DNA of 64,000 nt from Karalla daura. Its lineage: Eukaryota; Chordata; Actinopteri; Chaetodontiformes; Leiognathidae. The notes beneath the pieces are model-generated. The model saw nothing but the letters and a program-made list of their open reading frames with translations. It did not search any database and was not told where the DNA came from. Made by a program: the position numbers and the translations under genes. Positions within the stretch are counted from its first letter, which is position 1, and every line of letters begins with the position of its first letter. Of this stretch, positions 1 to 10,239 are shown piece after piece. The DNA is taken from the NCBI GenBank assembly GCA_029224185.1, contig CM055190.1, positions 2,297,108 to 2,361,107 of the forward strand, in the 5' to 3' direction.

Positions 1-1587
1 TGTGCAGTGGTGATTCTTCTTTTTCGTCTTTTACAGTTTTGTTTTGAAAACCTGTCATAACTATGATTTTAACTATGTGAGGTGGTTGCACAAAAAAGTC
101 AGAAACCTGACCTGAAATCTACAGTAAATCCACTCTGTGGTCTTCTGGACCTTTCACCGACTTAATTTGGTATTCCACTCCCAGAGATAAACACAATTAT
201 CCATTATTTAAAAAACAAAATAAAATGATGGCGCCAGAAATGGCAACAGGTTCAATAAAAGCGGGCGCAAAATGTGTCTCAGAGTGGATTTCTGCCCCGG
301 ACGAGGCTGGAAAAACAGTTTTGATTGGAATCGACAAGGAGGATCAATTAAATGCTAATTAAAGACCACTTCGGTCCTAAAAGCATACGGGCAGCAGCGT
401 TCTATACGTTAGGAATAATTGGCTTTAAGAGCTGATAGGTAGGCTTGCTCATAGACTTCACAGATATCAGGATCGAGGCTGTTTGTTGTTACCACTTAAC
501 TCTTTAACATTAATGATTTGGAGTAAGACCGTCGATGCAGAGCCGGGGAAGGGGTGGGGGGGTCGATCCCGACTGCATGGATCCACAGATAGCTGCTACT
601 CTAGTCATCTTTAGCATGCCAGATGAGTCTTTAACTGTTGTGAGAAAGATAAATAAAACAATGTGACGACTTTTGTTTCAGAATGTGAAGAGCAGCGACA
701 GATGGAGAAAGTCACGCAAAGCTCCAAAACCACCTGTTTGTATTGCTCCATAAGTGAACAGGTTCGTTAGCTCGCAGGTGATAGCATTATGGTATGAAAT
801 GGTGAGGCTTGGAAAAGCCGCACAAGAGCATCAGTTTTAAAACTTTTAAACCATGTCTGCTTTATCGAATAGATCGGACAGAATGATTCCACTTTCCGAT
901 ATTGTTCCAAAATGGTTATGACAAAAAAATGAACGCTATGAGCATACCAACCAGGGAACTTTGCCTGGAAACTTGGTATCTGTGGCAATTAGCTGAGGCA
1001 CAGATCTCTAAGATGCAGCTGACCTCTGTCAGCTCTGTCACAGCTGTGTTGGTGATGCAGCCCACACACTGGGCGGGCGTTTCATCCGTGCAGGAGATAC
1101 TCTGCATGGCCTCGACTTTTAGGAAATAAAACTGCTGGTTAGATGACAGAGAAGACAGGTCTCTCTCTCCTCAGATCTGCCAATCTGCAGATTCTGTCTG
1201 TGAAAAAAAGCTACAACATCCTGCTCCTAAATACACTATCAAAAGCAGTACAATCAGAACCTGACTGGAGGGGAATCTGAGGACAAACTGCAGATAAAAC
1301 AAAACCAGACAATAGTTCTAAGACGTTGAAAAGGAGGTCGAGCCGCATGCTGCACAGCGGAGCGAGACACCAAACCTGGCGGCGGCTTGACGTGCCACCG
1401 ACTAATGAGCAATCACAGCAGGAAGGAAAAAGCAATATGTCCCCGTCCAGCTCCTCCCCTCCTCACAGCACTTCCCTTCTCTGATAAACATCCAGTGATC
1501 AGAGGTGGTCACGACTCGGAGGTCCGCTCACATCCACTTGTCTACTGGAAAACATGGACTCAGAGAACCAGAACCAGGAGGCAGCAT

Positions 1588-1621
<34 letters not shown>
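1588..1621 (+). repeat. Poly-G run (34 bases)
   Basis: An uninterrupted G34 homopolymer, flanked by gcat on both sides. It is potentially G-quadruplex forming. The length is unreliable with most sequencing chemistries. Confidence 0.9.
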
Positions 1622-1623
<2 letters not shown>

Positions 1624-2723
1624 TGCAGTGCAATGTAGACATCTCAGAATATGCTGTTGAGCTGCTCTATATTCTTATTTTTGATTTGTCACTATCATTT
1701 GGCTCTTTGTCATTTACTGCAACTATGCAAATAACAAATAAAGGTTTATCTTATTTCATCTGATACGTTTCTAATAGGCTGCCAAAGGAGGCGTACTGTA
1801 CATTATGCAAACTTAAAAGGACATTGTGTCGGAACTACCTCCATCTAACAGTGAAATCATTGATGATGATCCCTATCTCTTTCAAACCAACAGGTCACTC
1901 TAGCGCGTATTACAGCTACGGTAGCCTCTGTGTATCAAAAAGCCTCTCTGTCTGATCTTCTCCTCCAGTGTCTCCGCTCTGGCTAGCTGGTAAAACACGC
2001 TGGTGCTGTTTGTCCCTCGCTGGCAGCTGTAGTTTCAAGATGGCCGACAGTGCTGCCCTGTGGGCTTATCGTAACATGTATAAATTAATCTAAAGTGCCT
2101 CTTTTATCAAAATGTGTCAGATTATTAGCAGAGATCATAATACACCCATGATAACTATGTAAATATTGACATTAATTTGGGGAAATAAATGTAATGCATT
2201 GTGCCTTTAAGGGAAAGCCTGAGTGGCATCCAGGCCAAGGATCCAACCTGCAGCTAATTTTACATCGACTTCAGGAGTCGGGCGGCGCCAACCTGGCAGC
2301 ATCCACCACTGTTGTTTGACCTTCACGATGCCTCATGGGGAACACGGAGGCGATGCCAAAAAAGCCAGCAGCTTAGGCCCAGACCCAGCAGTAAATAAAA
2401 AATATGACTAAATACGATTCAAAGTGAGATCAACCGAGGTCGTACCTGCAGTTTAACCTCCGCATCGCTCAGTCCTCCGCGGCTAAAAGCTCGGAGCTGC
2501 GAGGAGCCCGTTCTGTGGAACAGCTAGAGCTTCTGCAGCATGTTTAACAGCGTTCCTTCTCTAAATGTTCCAGGTGCTTTGTAAAGGCCTACAGCATGTG
2601 TTGCTGTCAGAGAACGAAGCAGACTTTCAGCTGGGTGGTGAAGAAAACCTTGTGTGATTGCGGCACCAATCATGTGCTCCAAATAGAGACATTTCACAGA
2701 TCGACAGAGGCAGAGCGTTCCTA

Positions 2724-2734
2724 ATGTGTGTGTG

Positions 2735-2766
<32 letters not shown>
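2724..2766 (+). repeat. (GT)n microsatellite
   Basis: A TG/GT dinucleotide tract with one gca interruption, followed by a G-rich stretch. Confidence 0.9.
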
Positions 2767-2767
<1 letters not shown>

Positions 2768-2998
2768 AGGTGGGGAGGGACAAACTGTTGATCACCACTG
2801 GAGGAATTTTAGATCTGCAGTGACGCGGGGATCGAGGGGTGGGGGTGGGGGGGTCTGAGTAATGAGGCTGACGATCTGGGCTCCGATGTAGGATGGGAAA
2901 GTAGGTCAACGGCCTCCTGGACAAACTCACTTCATTAATACGACACAGGCGCTCCCGCCTTGTGTACAAACTACCACAACTACACAAATATCTTCTGG

Positions 2999-3055
2999 TG
3001 TGTGCGTGTGTGTGTGTGTGTGTGCGTGTGCGTGTGCGTGTGCGTGTGCGTGTGT
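2999..3055 (+). repeat. (GT)n / (GTGTGC)n compound microsatellite
   Basis: A pure GT core is followed by five GTGTGC hexamers. This gives alternating purine-pyrimidine DNA able to form Z-DNA. Confidence 0.85.
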
Positions 3056-3657
3056 TTCATAATGTCTTTTCATAACGTTAAAGCTGGATCCCGCCCAGAT
3101 GAGCACCTTTGAGTGCTCGTACACCGCCCCTACACTAGTTGTCTAGTTGTCAGGTTGTCTATGATGACTCTCTCTCCTCTCATGAGCAGTTTGAAAACAT
3201 TGAAACATTCATCTTAACTCTGTAAATTGAACTATAGTGTACATCTCACCTCCAATATTAGTCTTTGTGCCGTGTACTGTGTGGCACAGGCGGTATGCTT
3301 TCTCGCTATCCTTCCATCCATCTATCTGATATTCTGGAGGAGGTATATAAAACAGGAAGGACAGAGAGAACTAATCTGTGTGTGTAAACCATCTGTTGTT
3401 TGTAAATCAGCAGCTAACTAGGTGACTGGGGAGACTGGTTCCAGTGTCCAGCCAAAGGGCGCTGCCAGCTCCTCCTCTACCTCACTCTGTGCCACTGACA
3501 CTAATTGGAATGCCGCGTTGCCAGTTCTGCTCTTTCTCTTTCTGTCTTTCTCTTTTTCTGCCAACCATTTCACCAGCATCACAACATGTTCTTCCACCAT
3601 ATGGAGGAAACCACAACAGACGAGAAATGGCAGCAAGCTAAAGTGATTACACACTCA

Positions 3658-3659
<2 letters not shown>

Positions 3660-3732
<73 letters not shown>
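3660..3732 (+). repeat. (CA)n microsatellite
   Basis: About 36 perfect CA dinucleotides after a short imperfect lead. Confidence 0.95.
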
Positions 3733-3734
<2 letters not shown>

Positions 3735-3856
3735 TTCTGAATCACCACTGACCCAAACGGCCCTCTGAGGACACGCTTCACAAGGAGCTGCCATGGTTCT
3801 GCAATCGTGGAACTGTGGAGCTCCCATCAGGCCGCTCGATTTATAAAAAACAAAAA

Positions 3857-3889
3857 AAGAAAAGAAAAGAAAAGAAAAGAAAAGAAAAG
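3857..3889 (+). repeat. (AAAAG)n microsatellite
   Basis: Tandem AAAAG pentamers after an A-rich lead. Confidence 0.85.
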
Positions 3890-4188
3890 ACGGATTTGAC
3901 TTTACAACTTTTAGCAGGTTGCCTCCGTGCATCCATCTGGGTCACAGGGCCAGTAAAGTGTTAAATAGGTCACCAAACAAGCATCCTTTCCAGTCCAGCC
4001 AACCACACCCCCACCCCCTCACCTCCCCACCCTCCTTCCACCCTCCCTTCCCCACCACCACCACCACCACTCACTAGATCAGCCTCCAGTTTTTCCCACA
4101 CTATCTGGCTGCTGCACCTCCACCCTGGGAGCCTAGAAAGCACAGGGAGAGCAGCCGGGGATAGGACTGTGTGCCTGTGGTTGCCTAC

Positions 4189-4191
<3 letters not shown>

Positions 4192-4247
<56 letters not shown>
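4192..4247 (+). repeat. (GT)n microsatellite
   Basis: A perfect GT dinucleotide tract. A short (CA) tract in the opposite sense follows at 4380-4400, so the two could pair as a hairpin. Confidence 0.9.
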
Positions 4248-4249
<2 letters not shown>

Positions 4250-4492
4250 TAAAGAAGTAAGGCTGTGTGTGCCGTACGGCCTCCGGCCATCGAATCTTGG
4301 ATGGTTTCACCTCGGCAGAGTTGGCCGAGCTGCCCCTTGCCTTCATTCACACTGAGCCAAGCACTCAGGAAAATAAGAGCACACACACACACACACACAC
4401 AGCAGTCTGCGGATGTGAGTCTTTGCAACTAGTGCTGCTCGTCTGGGAGTCAAGCTTCTGTTCTCTTTGCATCAGAAACTAAATATTTTAAT

Positions 4493-4494
4493 GA

Positions 4495-4533
<39 letters not shown>

Positions 4534-4582
4534 GAAGAAAGGAAGAAAGAAAGAAAGGAAGAAAGAAAGAAAGAAAGAAAGA
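4493..4582 (+). repeat. (GAAA)n microsatellite
   Basis: GAAA tetramers with several GGAA variants: a 90-base pure purine strand. Confidence 0.92.
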
Positions 4583-5238
4583 AGAGAGGAGGAGGAGATT
4601 TCTCCTCTGGGGGCTGGTCGGAGCAGCGTGGGGGCCAATAACACTCTCCAACGAGAATTTAATGTGAACATGAATCTCGTCCTTGCTTTCTCGCTCGCTC
4701 TGTGTCGGCCTCTAATTTGACTCTAAATTTCCCACACGCGATAATATTTTTTCCCACTGCGGCTTTGTTTCCAGGCGGGGAGTGAGACACGCAGCAGGCA
4801 ACTAATCACCAAGGAGAAGAAAAAAAGAAAAGATAAGAAAAAGCTAAGTATCTCCTTCTTCAGGAATTCTCTCTCTATCCTCTTTATTTCAACTCTCAGC
4901 TCAGGGAAACACAGGGAGCAGGAAACAAAAAAAGTTAATCCAAACATCATGGAGAGCAGAGAGGGAGCAGCAGACTCATCCTCCACCAGCACACACCATG
5001 TCCATCTCTATGGAGCAGCTCCTGGTTCTCATTTAAAACATCTCTCCTCGCTTCTCTCCTCGCTTCTCTCCTCCCTGTCCTCTGACCCATCACCAGGTGA
5101 CCCTCAGGCTCCGTCAGGTGACGCAAACACGAAGACCTTCTGAGAGGTCCTCACCCTCTCACACAGCTTCTGCCAGACACGACCCTCACACAGCCCCTGG
5201 CTGCAACATCTGAAGTGTTTGCAGCATAACAGCCCCTC

Positions 5239-5312
5239 CACGCACGCACGCACGCACGCACGCACGCACACACACGCACACACACACACGCACACACACG
5301 CACGCACGCACA
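5239..5312 (+). repeat. (CACG)n/(CA)n microsatellite
   Basis: CACG tetramers grade into CA and back to CACG. Confidence 0.9.
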
Positions 5313-5704
5313 CATCCTCTCCATCCTCCTCGACACACGCAGGCAGCGCGCTGGAGTGTGTCCAGGAGGAGCCGGAGCATCTGCTGCCGGGGACAAATTA
5401 AACGTGGGGTAATAATTACGGGAGGAGCCCCCCCGCCCCCCCACCACCCCCTCACCCCCCCGGGAGGAGGAGGAGAAGGAGGAGGAGGAGAAGGGGGGCG
5501 GCTGAGCGTCCCGGAGAAGACACCTGGAGGAGCGGAGCAGCCGAGCAACACGGAGCGGAGATACAACAAGAGAACCGCACAGAGACACAAAGACGCTTCT
5601 GAACTTGGAGGGTCTCAACATCCTCACAGCGCGCGAGCGTGCACGCGTGTGTGTGCGTGTGTGCCTGTGTATGTGTTTTTTTGTTTGTTGGTTTTTATTT
5701 TTAC

Positions 5705-5833
5705 CTCGGAAGAGGAACGCTTTGCTGCCGTTGTGCAGCCCCGCCACCTGGGTAATTCCATAAGTAGCGTTCGCCAGGTCAAGTTCGTGGATGATATCGA
5801 TCTGGTAGTCCTGGTCCGATCCCAGAGTCAGAG
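5705..5833 (-). CDS. nell1: NELL-like coding exon 2 (start of laminin-G/TSPN domain)
   Basis: This is a 129-base exon, phase 1 on both sides. The acceptor is ccatccacag, just after a poly-C run on the minus strand. The donor is GAG/gtaaaa. The encoded peptide aligns residue for residue with the NELL1 stretch around ELDL, QV, HN and SKAFLF. The poly-G/C run (5841-5860) next to the acceptor could affect splicing or assembly accuracy. Confidence 0.78.
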
Positions 5834-6152
5834 CTGTGGATGGGGGGGGGGGGGGGGGGGTGGAAGGGAGGAGGGGGCACGCAGGTTAGAGAAGCTGCAG
5901 CGGCGGAGGAGCTGGAGGAGGAGGAGGAGGAGGGGGGGGGGCTGGCAGACTCCACCAGCACATTTGCTGTTCCGTTTAATACAGGTGGAGACATTTAGGA
6001 GTGCGTGCATGCGTGCGTGTGTTAAAAACAGAGTGAGAAAGCTGCAGCCCACACCTGTGTCTGTCTGCCCCCTCCCTCCATTCTTCCTCACCTCAAGGTA
6101 AAAAGGTGTCATCTTAATCTGCCACAAAGTGACAAGGAAGAGGGGAGAGAGG

Positions 6153-6200
<48 letters not shown>

Positions 6201-6279
6201 GGGGGGGATAGTTGGTGTGTTTCTTACCTGGCTCGGTGAAGAAGACCAGGGACAACAAAGCCACGTTAATAAAATCCAT
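5705..6279 (-). CDS. nell1: NEL-like protein (NELL family, probably NELL1), 5' two coding exons, partial
   Basis: Two exons on the minus strand splice in frame. Exon 1 runs 6279-6228: ATG, then a hydrophobic signal peptide MDFINVALLSLVFFTEP, then donor gtaag. Exon 2 runs 5833-5705, from a cag acceptor to donor gtaaa. Both introns are phase 1. Exon 2 encodes IDIIHELDLANATYGITQV followed by AGLHNGSKAFLFR. This matches the start of the secreted laminin-G/TSPN domain of NELL proteins, which in human continues into VWC and EGF repeats. Two N-glycosylation sequons (NAT, NGS) sit where NELL1 has them. ELDL and the short signal peptide favour NELL1, but NELL2 is nearly as similar. NELL1 is a secreted glycoprotein tied to osteogenic and neural signalling (family knowledge). 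Exon 3 and everything after it are not seen and should lie off the left edge. Family assignment is firm; the paralogue is less sure. Confidence 0.75.
5841..5860 (+). repeat. Poly-G run beside exon 2 acceptor
   Basis: On the minus strand this is poly-C, just upstream of the NELL-like exon 2 acceptor (ccatccacag). It forms part of a pyrimidine-rich tract. Confidence 0.8.
6154..6197 (+). repeat. (GT)n microsatellite in NELL-like intron 1
   Basis: A GT tract about 30 bases past the exon 1 donor, followed by a G run. Confidence 0.9.
6228..6279 (-). CDS. nell1: NELL-like coding exon 1 (signal peptide)
   Basis: This exon has 52 coding bases: 17 codons plus one base (phase 1). It starts with ATG at 6279-6277, preceded by cccgcacag, and ends at a strong donor (CAG/gtaag, 6227-6223). 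The product is a signal peptide with the hydrophobic core VALLSLVFF. The sequence just before the ATG also resembles a 3' splice site, so a further 5' non-coding exon cannot be excluded. Confidence 0.72.
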
Positions 6280-6367
6280 CTGTGCGGGGAGTGGGTGCCG
6301 CGCCGCGTGTCCTCACAGCAACCTGCGCTCCTCTGCGTGTCCGCTCCGCGTCTGACGCTCCGCTGCG

Positions 6368-6404
<37 letters not shown>

Positions 6405-6620
6405 CTCGGAGGTGGAGGAGCCGAGGAGCGGTCCACTGCGCCCGGGCTGAGAGGGGTGGGTGGGGGGGCGGGGTGATCCATCCTGAGGAGCGGTTCGGGT
6501 TCGCGGTGATTGGACGCGTCCGCGGCGGCAGTCCCGGTTCATCGCCGTTCATCGTGACGCGTTTGATGGACGGAGATACGGTCAAATATCCGCCCCTCAG
6601 ATCCGTTTCCACCTGCTACC
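6280..6620 (-). promoter_or_regulatory. GC-rich TATA-less promoter / 5' UTR of the NELL-like gene
   Basis: This CpG-dense block lies immediately upstream of the NELL-like ATG. On the minus strand it carries a CCAAT box (complement of gattgg, 6508-6513), a GC box (gggggcgggg, about 6463-6473), many CGCG/GCGC words and a (GA)n tract (6370-6401). No TATA box is seen. The transcription start cannot be fixed from sequence alone. Confidence 0.5.
6370..6401 (+). repeat. (CT)n tract in NELL-like 5' UTR/promoter
   Basis: About 16 CT dinucleotides, which read as (GA)n on the gene strand. Confidence 0.9.
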
Positions 6621-6914
6621 TCTCTCTCCCCCCCACCTCCAGAAAGTTCCAATTTCGGAGGTGAGAAAGGGGGCTTCTCGGGAGGCAAGGAGCGAGGACA
6701 GGTGGTCCGCTCTCACCTGTCCGCCTCGAGCTCGAGGGGACTGGTTAACGACAATCCAGGAGTGACTTATATGACTGGTATTACTAACGGTGGGATGAAG
6801 AGCGTGTGGAGAACAGCAGAGTACAGGAATCCTGCGTCCATCCTCCATCCCGAAGCTCCGCATTCTGGACAGGATGTGCGTCCTGAAAAATAATTACTGG
6901 AGCAATTCTTTTTC

Positions 6915-7010
6915 AACCTACTACCTGACTTCTGCTTCTTTACATTTTCGCACAGAATCATCTGCACTTTCTACTCCTTCCATCTATAGGTAGGAGTAGA
7001 AATAAAGTAG
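6915..7010 (+). repeat. Fragment of a dispersed 'acttctactcc...' repeat family
   Basis: The segment from ctttacattttcgcacag through ctttctactccttccatcta to aggagtagaaa matches the start of the copy at 48505-48915 and the complement of the end of the copy at 23215-23730. It is an unclassified dispersed element. A short GATA run follows at 7016-7030. Confidence 0.55.
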
Positions 7011-7029
7011 TAGTAGATAGATAGATAGA

Positions 7030-9000
7030 TGTATGTAGTAATGTAGTAAATGTAGATGTAGTAGATACATTTTACTTGTCTGGCTGGTCATATGACCTAT
7101 ATTTCAAAGCAACTTACCGTCATCATATTAACATTTTTTTCAAGTTTAATCATAATACATTTTTATTTATATTGCCCTTTTCATCAGAATTTTCAAAATG
7201 CTACAGGTTGAAAAGGAGATCTAAAGAAAGAAATGAGAGGGTGATGGGCACATGACAAAAACTGTTTCCTCTAGAAACAGAAACCCCTTCTGGAAAGAAC
7301 CTGTTAGGTTACTGGACTGCTGTTCAGTGCTGGAAACCTCCTCCTGACATCTTCAAACCTCACAGGCTTCTGGGACAGAGCACACCTGCAGCTAACGGCC
7401 TGGATAAACAAGCACAATTACAGTCTGTACAAATCTCATACCTGACCCAACAGAACCTTCATTGAGCTGGCGCTCTGCTGGCTGGGATATGAAGAAGAAC
7501 GTAGCTGGAATCAATCTGCTGCATTTCATCTTCAAATAATATTAAAAATGTTTCAGGAAAACACAAAAACATGACCAAACGCAAAGCAGTTGTGACCCTC
7601 ATTGTCATCTATAGGGTGTAAGGTGCAGAGGAAGGTCGATTTGTGCGAGATGATTTAAGACGAAAAACACACCGTCGAAAAATGACTTTGGGCTTTATTT
7701 TAATAGGTTGACTCCAGCTTGAATAGAGACAAACAAACAAAAAATAGATGAGAAGGCTCCAGAGAAGATGTTGAAGACAGTTTTCCGTGTTCTGCTGAGA
7801 AAATAAAATGTTCTGAGGACAAGAGAGTTTCACAGTATCCAGAATAATCAATGAGAGCCACCATTCTGCCAGCATGTTGTTAGCCTACTCTTCAATTTTG
7901 GATTGAAAGACCAGCAAAAAAAAAACAACAAAACATGTTTACCTAAAACACCACCATACCCTCACATATAAATGGCAGCTGAAAAATGTGGCAAAACGGG
8001 CCCAAACCAAAGAGAATCTGGAGGCAGCAGGTTCCCTCTGGTTCCCAGTGAGATGAGGAACGTGCTCCTGGTCCTTCAGTCCTGATCTGATCCCGGCTCA
8101 GTCACTTCGCTTCAAGCAAGGCCGCCAGGGTCAAGATTTAGGGCGGGGGCCACTGTGGGCTTTCCTGACAGCGTGTTTTCAAAGTGTACGAGTGAAAATC
8201 GCACAATCTAGAAATGCTTTGTTTTCACTGTTTCTGCCTGATGGCATTTCAGGGGTGGTTCGCCCAGGGCACCCAGCAGGCCAGGACCGGCCCTGGCACT
8301 CACAATGAGACATGAGCATCCTGCAAAAGAGAAGAGAGGACAAAAAAACACTTAGACCTGGCAGGAACCAGCCAAAAGACAGCAAACACACACACAAACC
8401 GCAAACATGAGGAGAGAAGAGACGGAGAGAAATCAAGCAGGATGATTGAGGGAGCAAACAGGAAAGACCTAGAGAGAGGAAGTAGTTACCAAAATAAAAC
8501 TAGACTCAAAATAAAACTGAACAGAAACGAGCCAGATATGACATCACCACAGAGCCCTCCTGGACAGATCTGTTTGGCTTCACAAACGTGTCATTTTCCG
8601 GAGGCTCTTTGTAGTTCGCTGCTTCTGACTTGTGCAGGTGTCTGGCTGTGACCTCTGTTCAGTCGTGGTCCTTGGCCAGTCATTACCACCCCCCCCTCCC
8701 CACACACACACATATATACATATTAAACACCTATATATACATATATAGGATGACTGAGTGAACTCTATTTCTCTCATTTCTGTACTTCAGCCTCCGAGCC
8801 CATGACCTGGTGGTGTGAGCTCCTTGTGCTGTGACTGAGGTAAAACATCTCAGTCCGGAGGACAAACTGCTGGTCCACGAGAAACGTGGACATCAGTCCA
8901 GAAAATGTACTTCAGGAACTCACTGTACACCTAGAGACCAACCAGCGTGATCATCCAGCTCTCACTCATCTGAATGTGTAAAATCAGTTCTCTCTCTGCT
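7030..9000. other. Intergenic stretch, no gene seen
   Basis: No open frame here looks coding. The line near 7150-7190 (tttttatttatattgccctt) resembles the complement of a LINE/SINE AATAAA-type tail. About 8120-8290 has the look of an old GC-rich teleost repeat. Neither is assigned further. Confidence 0.4.
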
Positions 9001-9001
9001 C

Positions 9002-9190
9002 TCTGCCCTCTCTCAGTTCTCCGTCTCTCCTCAGTCCTCTCTCAGTTCTGTCTGCCCTCTCTCAGTTCTCTCTCAGTCCTCTGTCTGTCCTCTCTCAGTT
9101 CTCTGTCTGTCCTCAGTTCTTTGTCTGTCCTCTCTCAGTTCTTTGTCTGTCCTCTGTCTGTCCTCTCTCAGTTCTCTGTCCTCTCTCTCT
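9002..9190 (+). repeat. Degenerate CTCTCAGTTCTCTGTCTGTC minisatellite
   Basis: Imperfect tandem units built from the words ctctcagtt and ctctgtctgtc, repeated about ten times. It is pyrimidine-rich on the plus strand. Confidence 0.75.
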
Positions 9191-9838
9191 CTGGGCTGCT
9201 GCAGCATCATCTCATCTCACATCTGCGCCGTCTAAAAAGCAGCGAGATACAATCTCGCCGTCTTGCTAATTTACATAACTCATTTGCTTTAACAGTTGTT
9301 TTAATAAAAGGTTATTAAAGAGACGTGAGGAGCACCAGCAGCAGCCACACCCACAGACCAGATGAAGAGAGGAGCGGGGGGGGGGGGGGGCGAGGAGCGA
9401 GGAGGGGGGGCGAGGAGCAGGTCCAGGCGTTGGATGAAGCCAGAGAGAGAACAACAAACTGCTGCCTTGTTTGTTTCTTTGTGACTGCAACATGTATTTT
9501 TTAACGCTGCTTATCATTTTCGGTGAATACATGACGCGATGTTAATTTAGCGGCAGCTCTGGCGACGCTAACGAGAGACATAGCTGCTACACATGTGTAA
9601 AATATGAGCAGAGTTAAAGACTTTTAAAGAAGTTCTCAACAGACCATCACAAGTCTTGACTGAGAAAACACATTCTGTGTCCCCAAACTGACAAACGATG
9701 CCATCCCGGAGCCTCTCTGTTTCACCCCCCCCCCTTAAAAAACAACATGAAGACGCGTAATGAGCGGCTGCCAGTCTGTCTGCAGGTGAGCACGGGCCTG
9801 GGATTCATCTGGGTCACTGGCATGAAACTGTCTGTGAG

Positions 9839-9896
9839 ACATGTGAGACGTGTGAGACGTGTGAGACGTGTGAGACATGTGAGACGTGTGAGACGG
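9839..9896 (+). repeat. 9-bp minisatellite (GTGAGACGT)n
   Basis: About six to seven tandem copies of GTGAGACGT/GTGAGACAT. CG/CA variation between units looks like CpG deamination. Confidence 0.88.
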
Positions 9897-10093
9897 TCTC
9901 AGCGTCGCCTCCCTCAGAGCAGAAACAGGACGGAGCAAAGAGAGAGAAAACCTTTCAATCATCGCAGAGCAGAAAAGGCCGCACTGTCGTCAACTAGCCA
10001 GCGTGGCTTCTGCTTTTATGCTTTAGATTAGCAGACGATTGAAACAAGTCCCACTGATTCATTTAGGATAGCTGCTTTTAATTGATTTCAGCT

Positions 10094-10231
<138 letters not shown>

Positions 10232-10239
10232 CTCCTTAA

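Larger units (their letters stand above)
1..5704 (-). other. Intron 2 region of the NELL-like gene (no further exon recognised)
   Basis: I looked on the minus strand for NELL exon 3 and later exons (LamG, VWC or EGF cysteine patterns) and found none. The stretch is AT-balanced intron-like sequence with many microsatellites, listed separately. NELL genes have very long introns in other vertebrates, so the absence is expected. Confidence 0.5.

Noticed and set aside
3579..3932. Open frames made of Cys-Val or His-Thr repeats (also at 4.2, 10.1, 15.1, 29.7, 32.4, 40.2, 43.7, 50.9 and 62.7 kb)
   Set aside because: They are translations of (GT)n/(CA)n microsatellites with short random flanks. There is no domain, splice context or strand preference.
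4450..4671. Frames rich in Phe-Leu-Ser or Lys-Glu-Arg over the GAAA tract
   Set aside because: Translation of a tetranucleotide repeat, open on both strands for that reason only.
5358..6101. 247-codon plus-strand frame
   Set aside because: It runs antisense through both the NELL-like exon 2 and GC-rich or poly-G sequence. Its length comes from low stop-codon density in GC-rich DNA.
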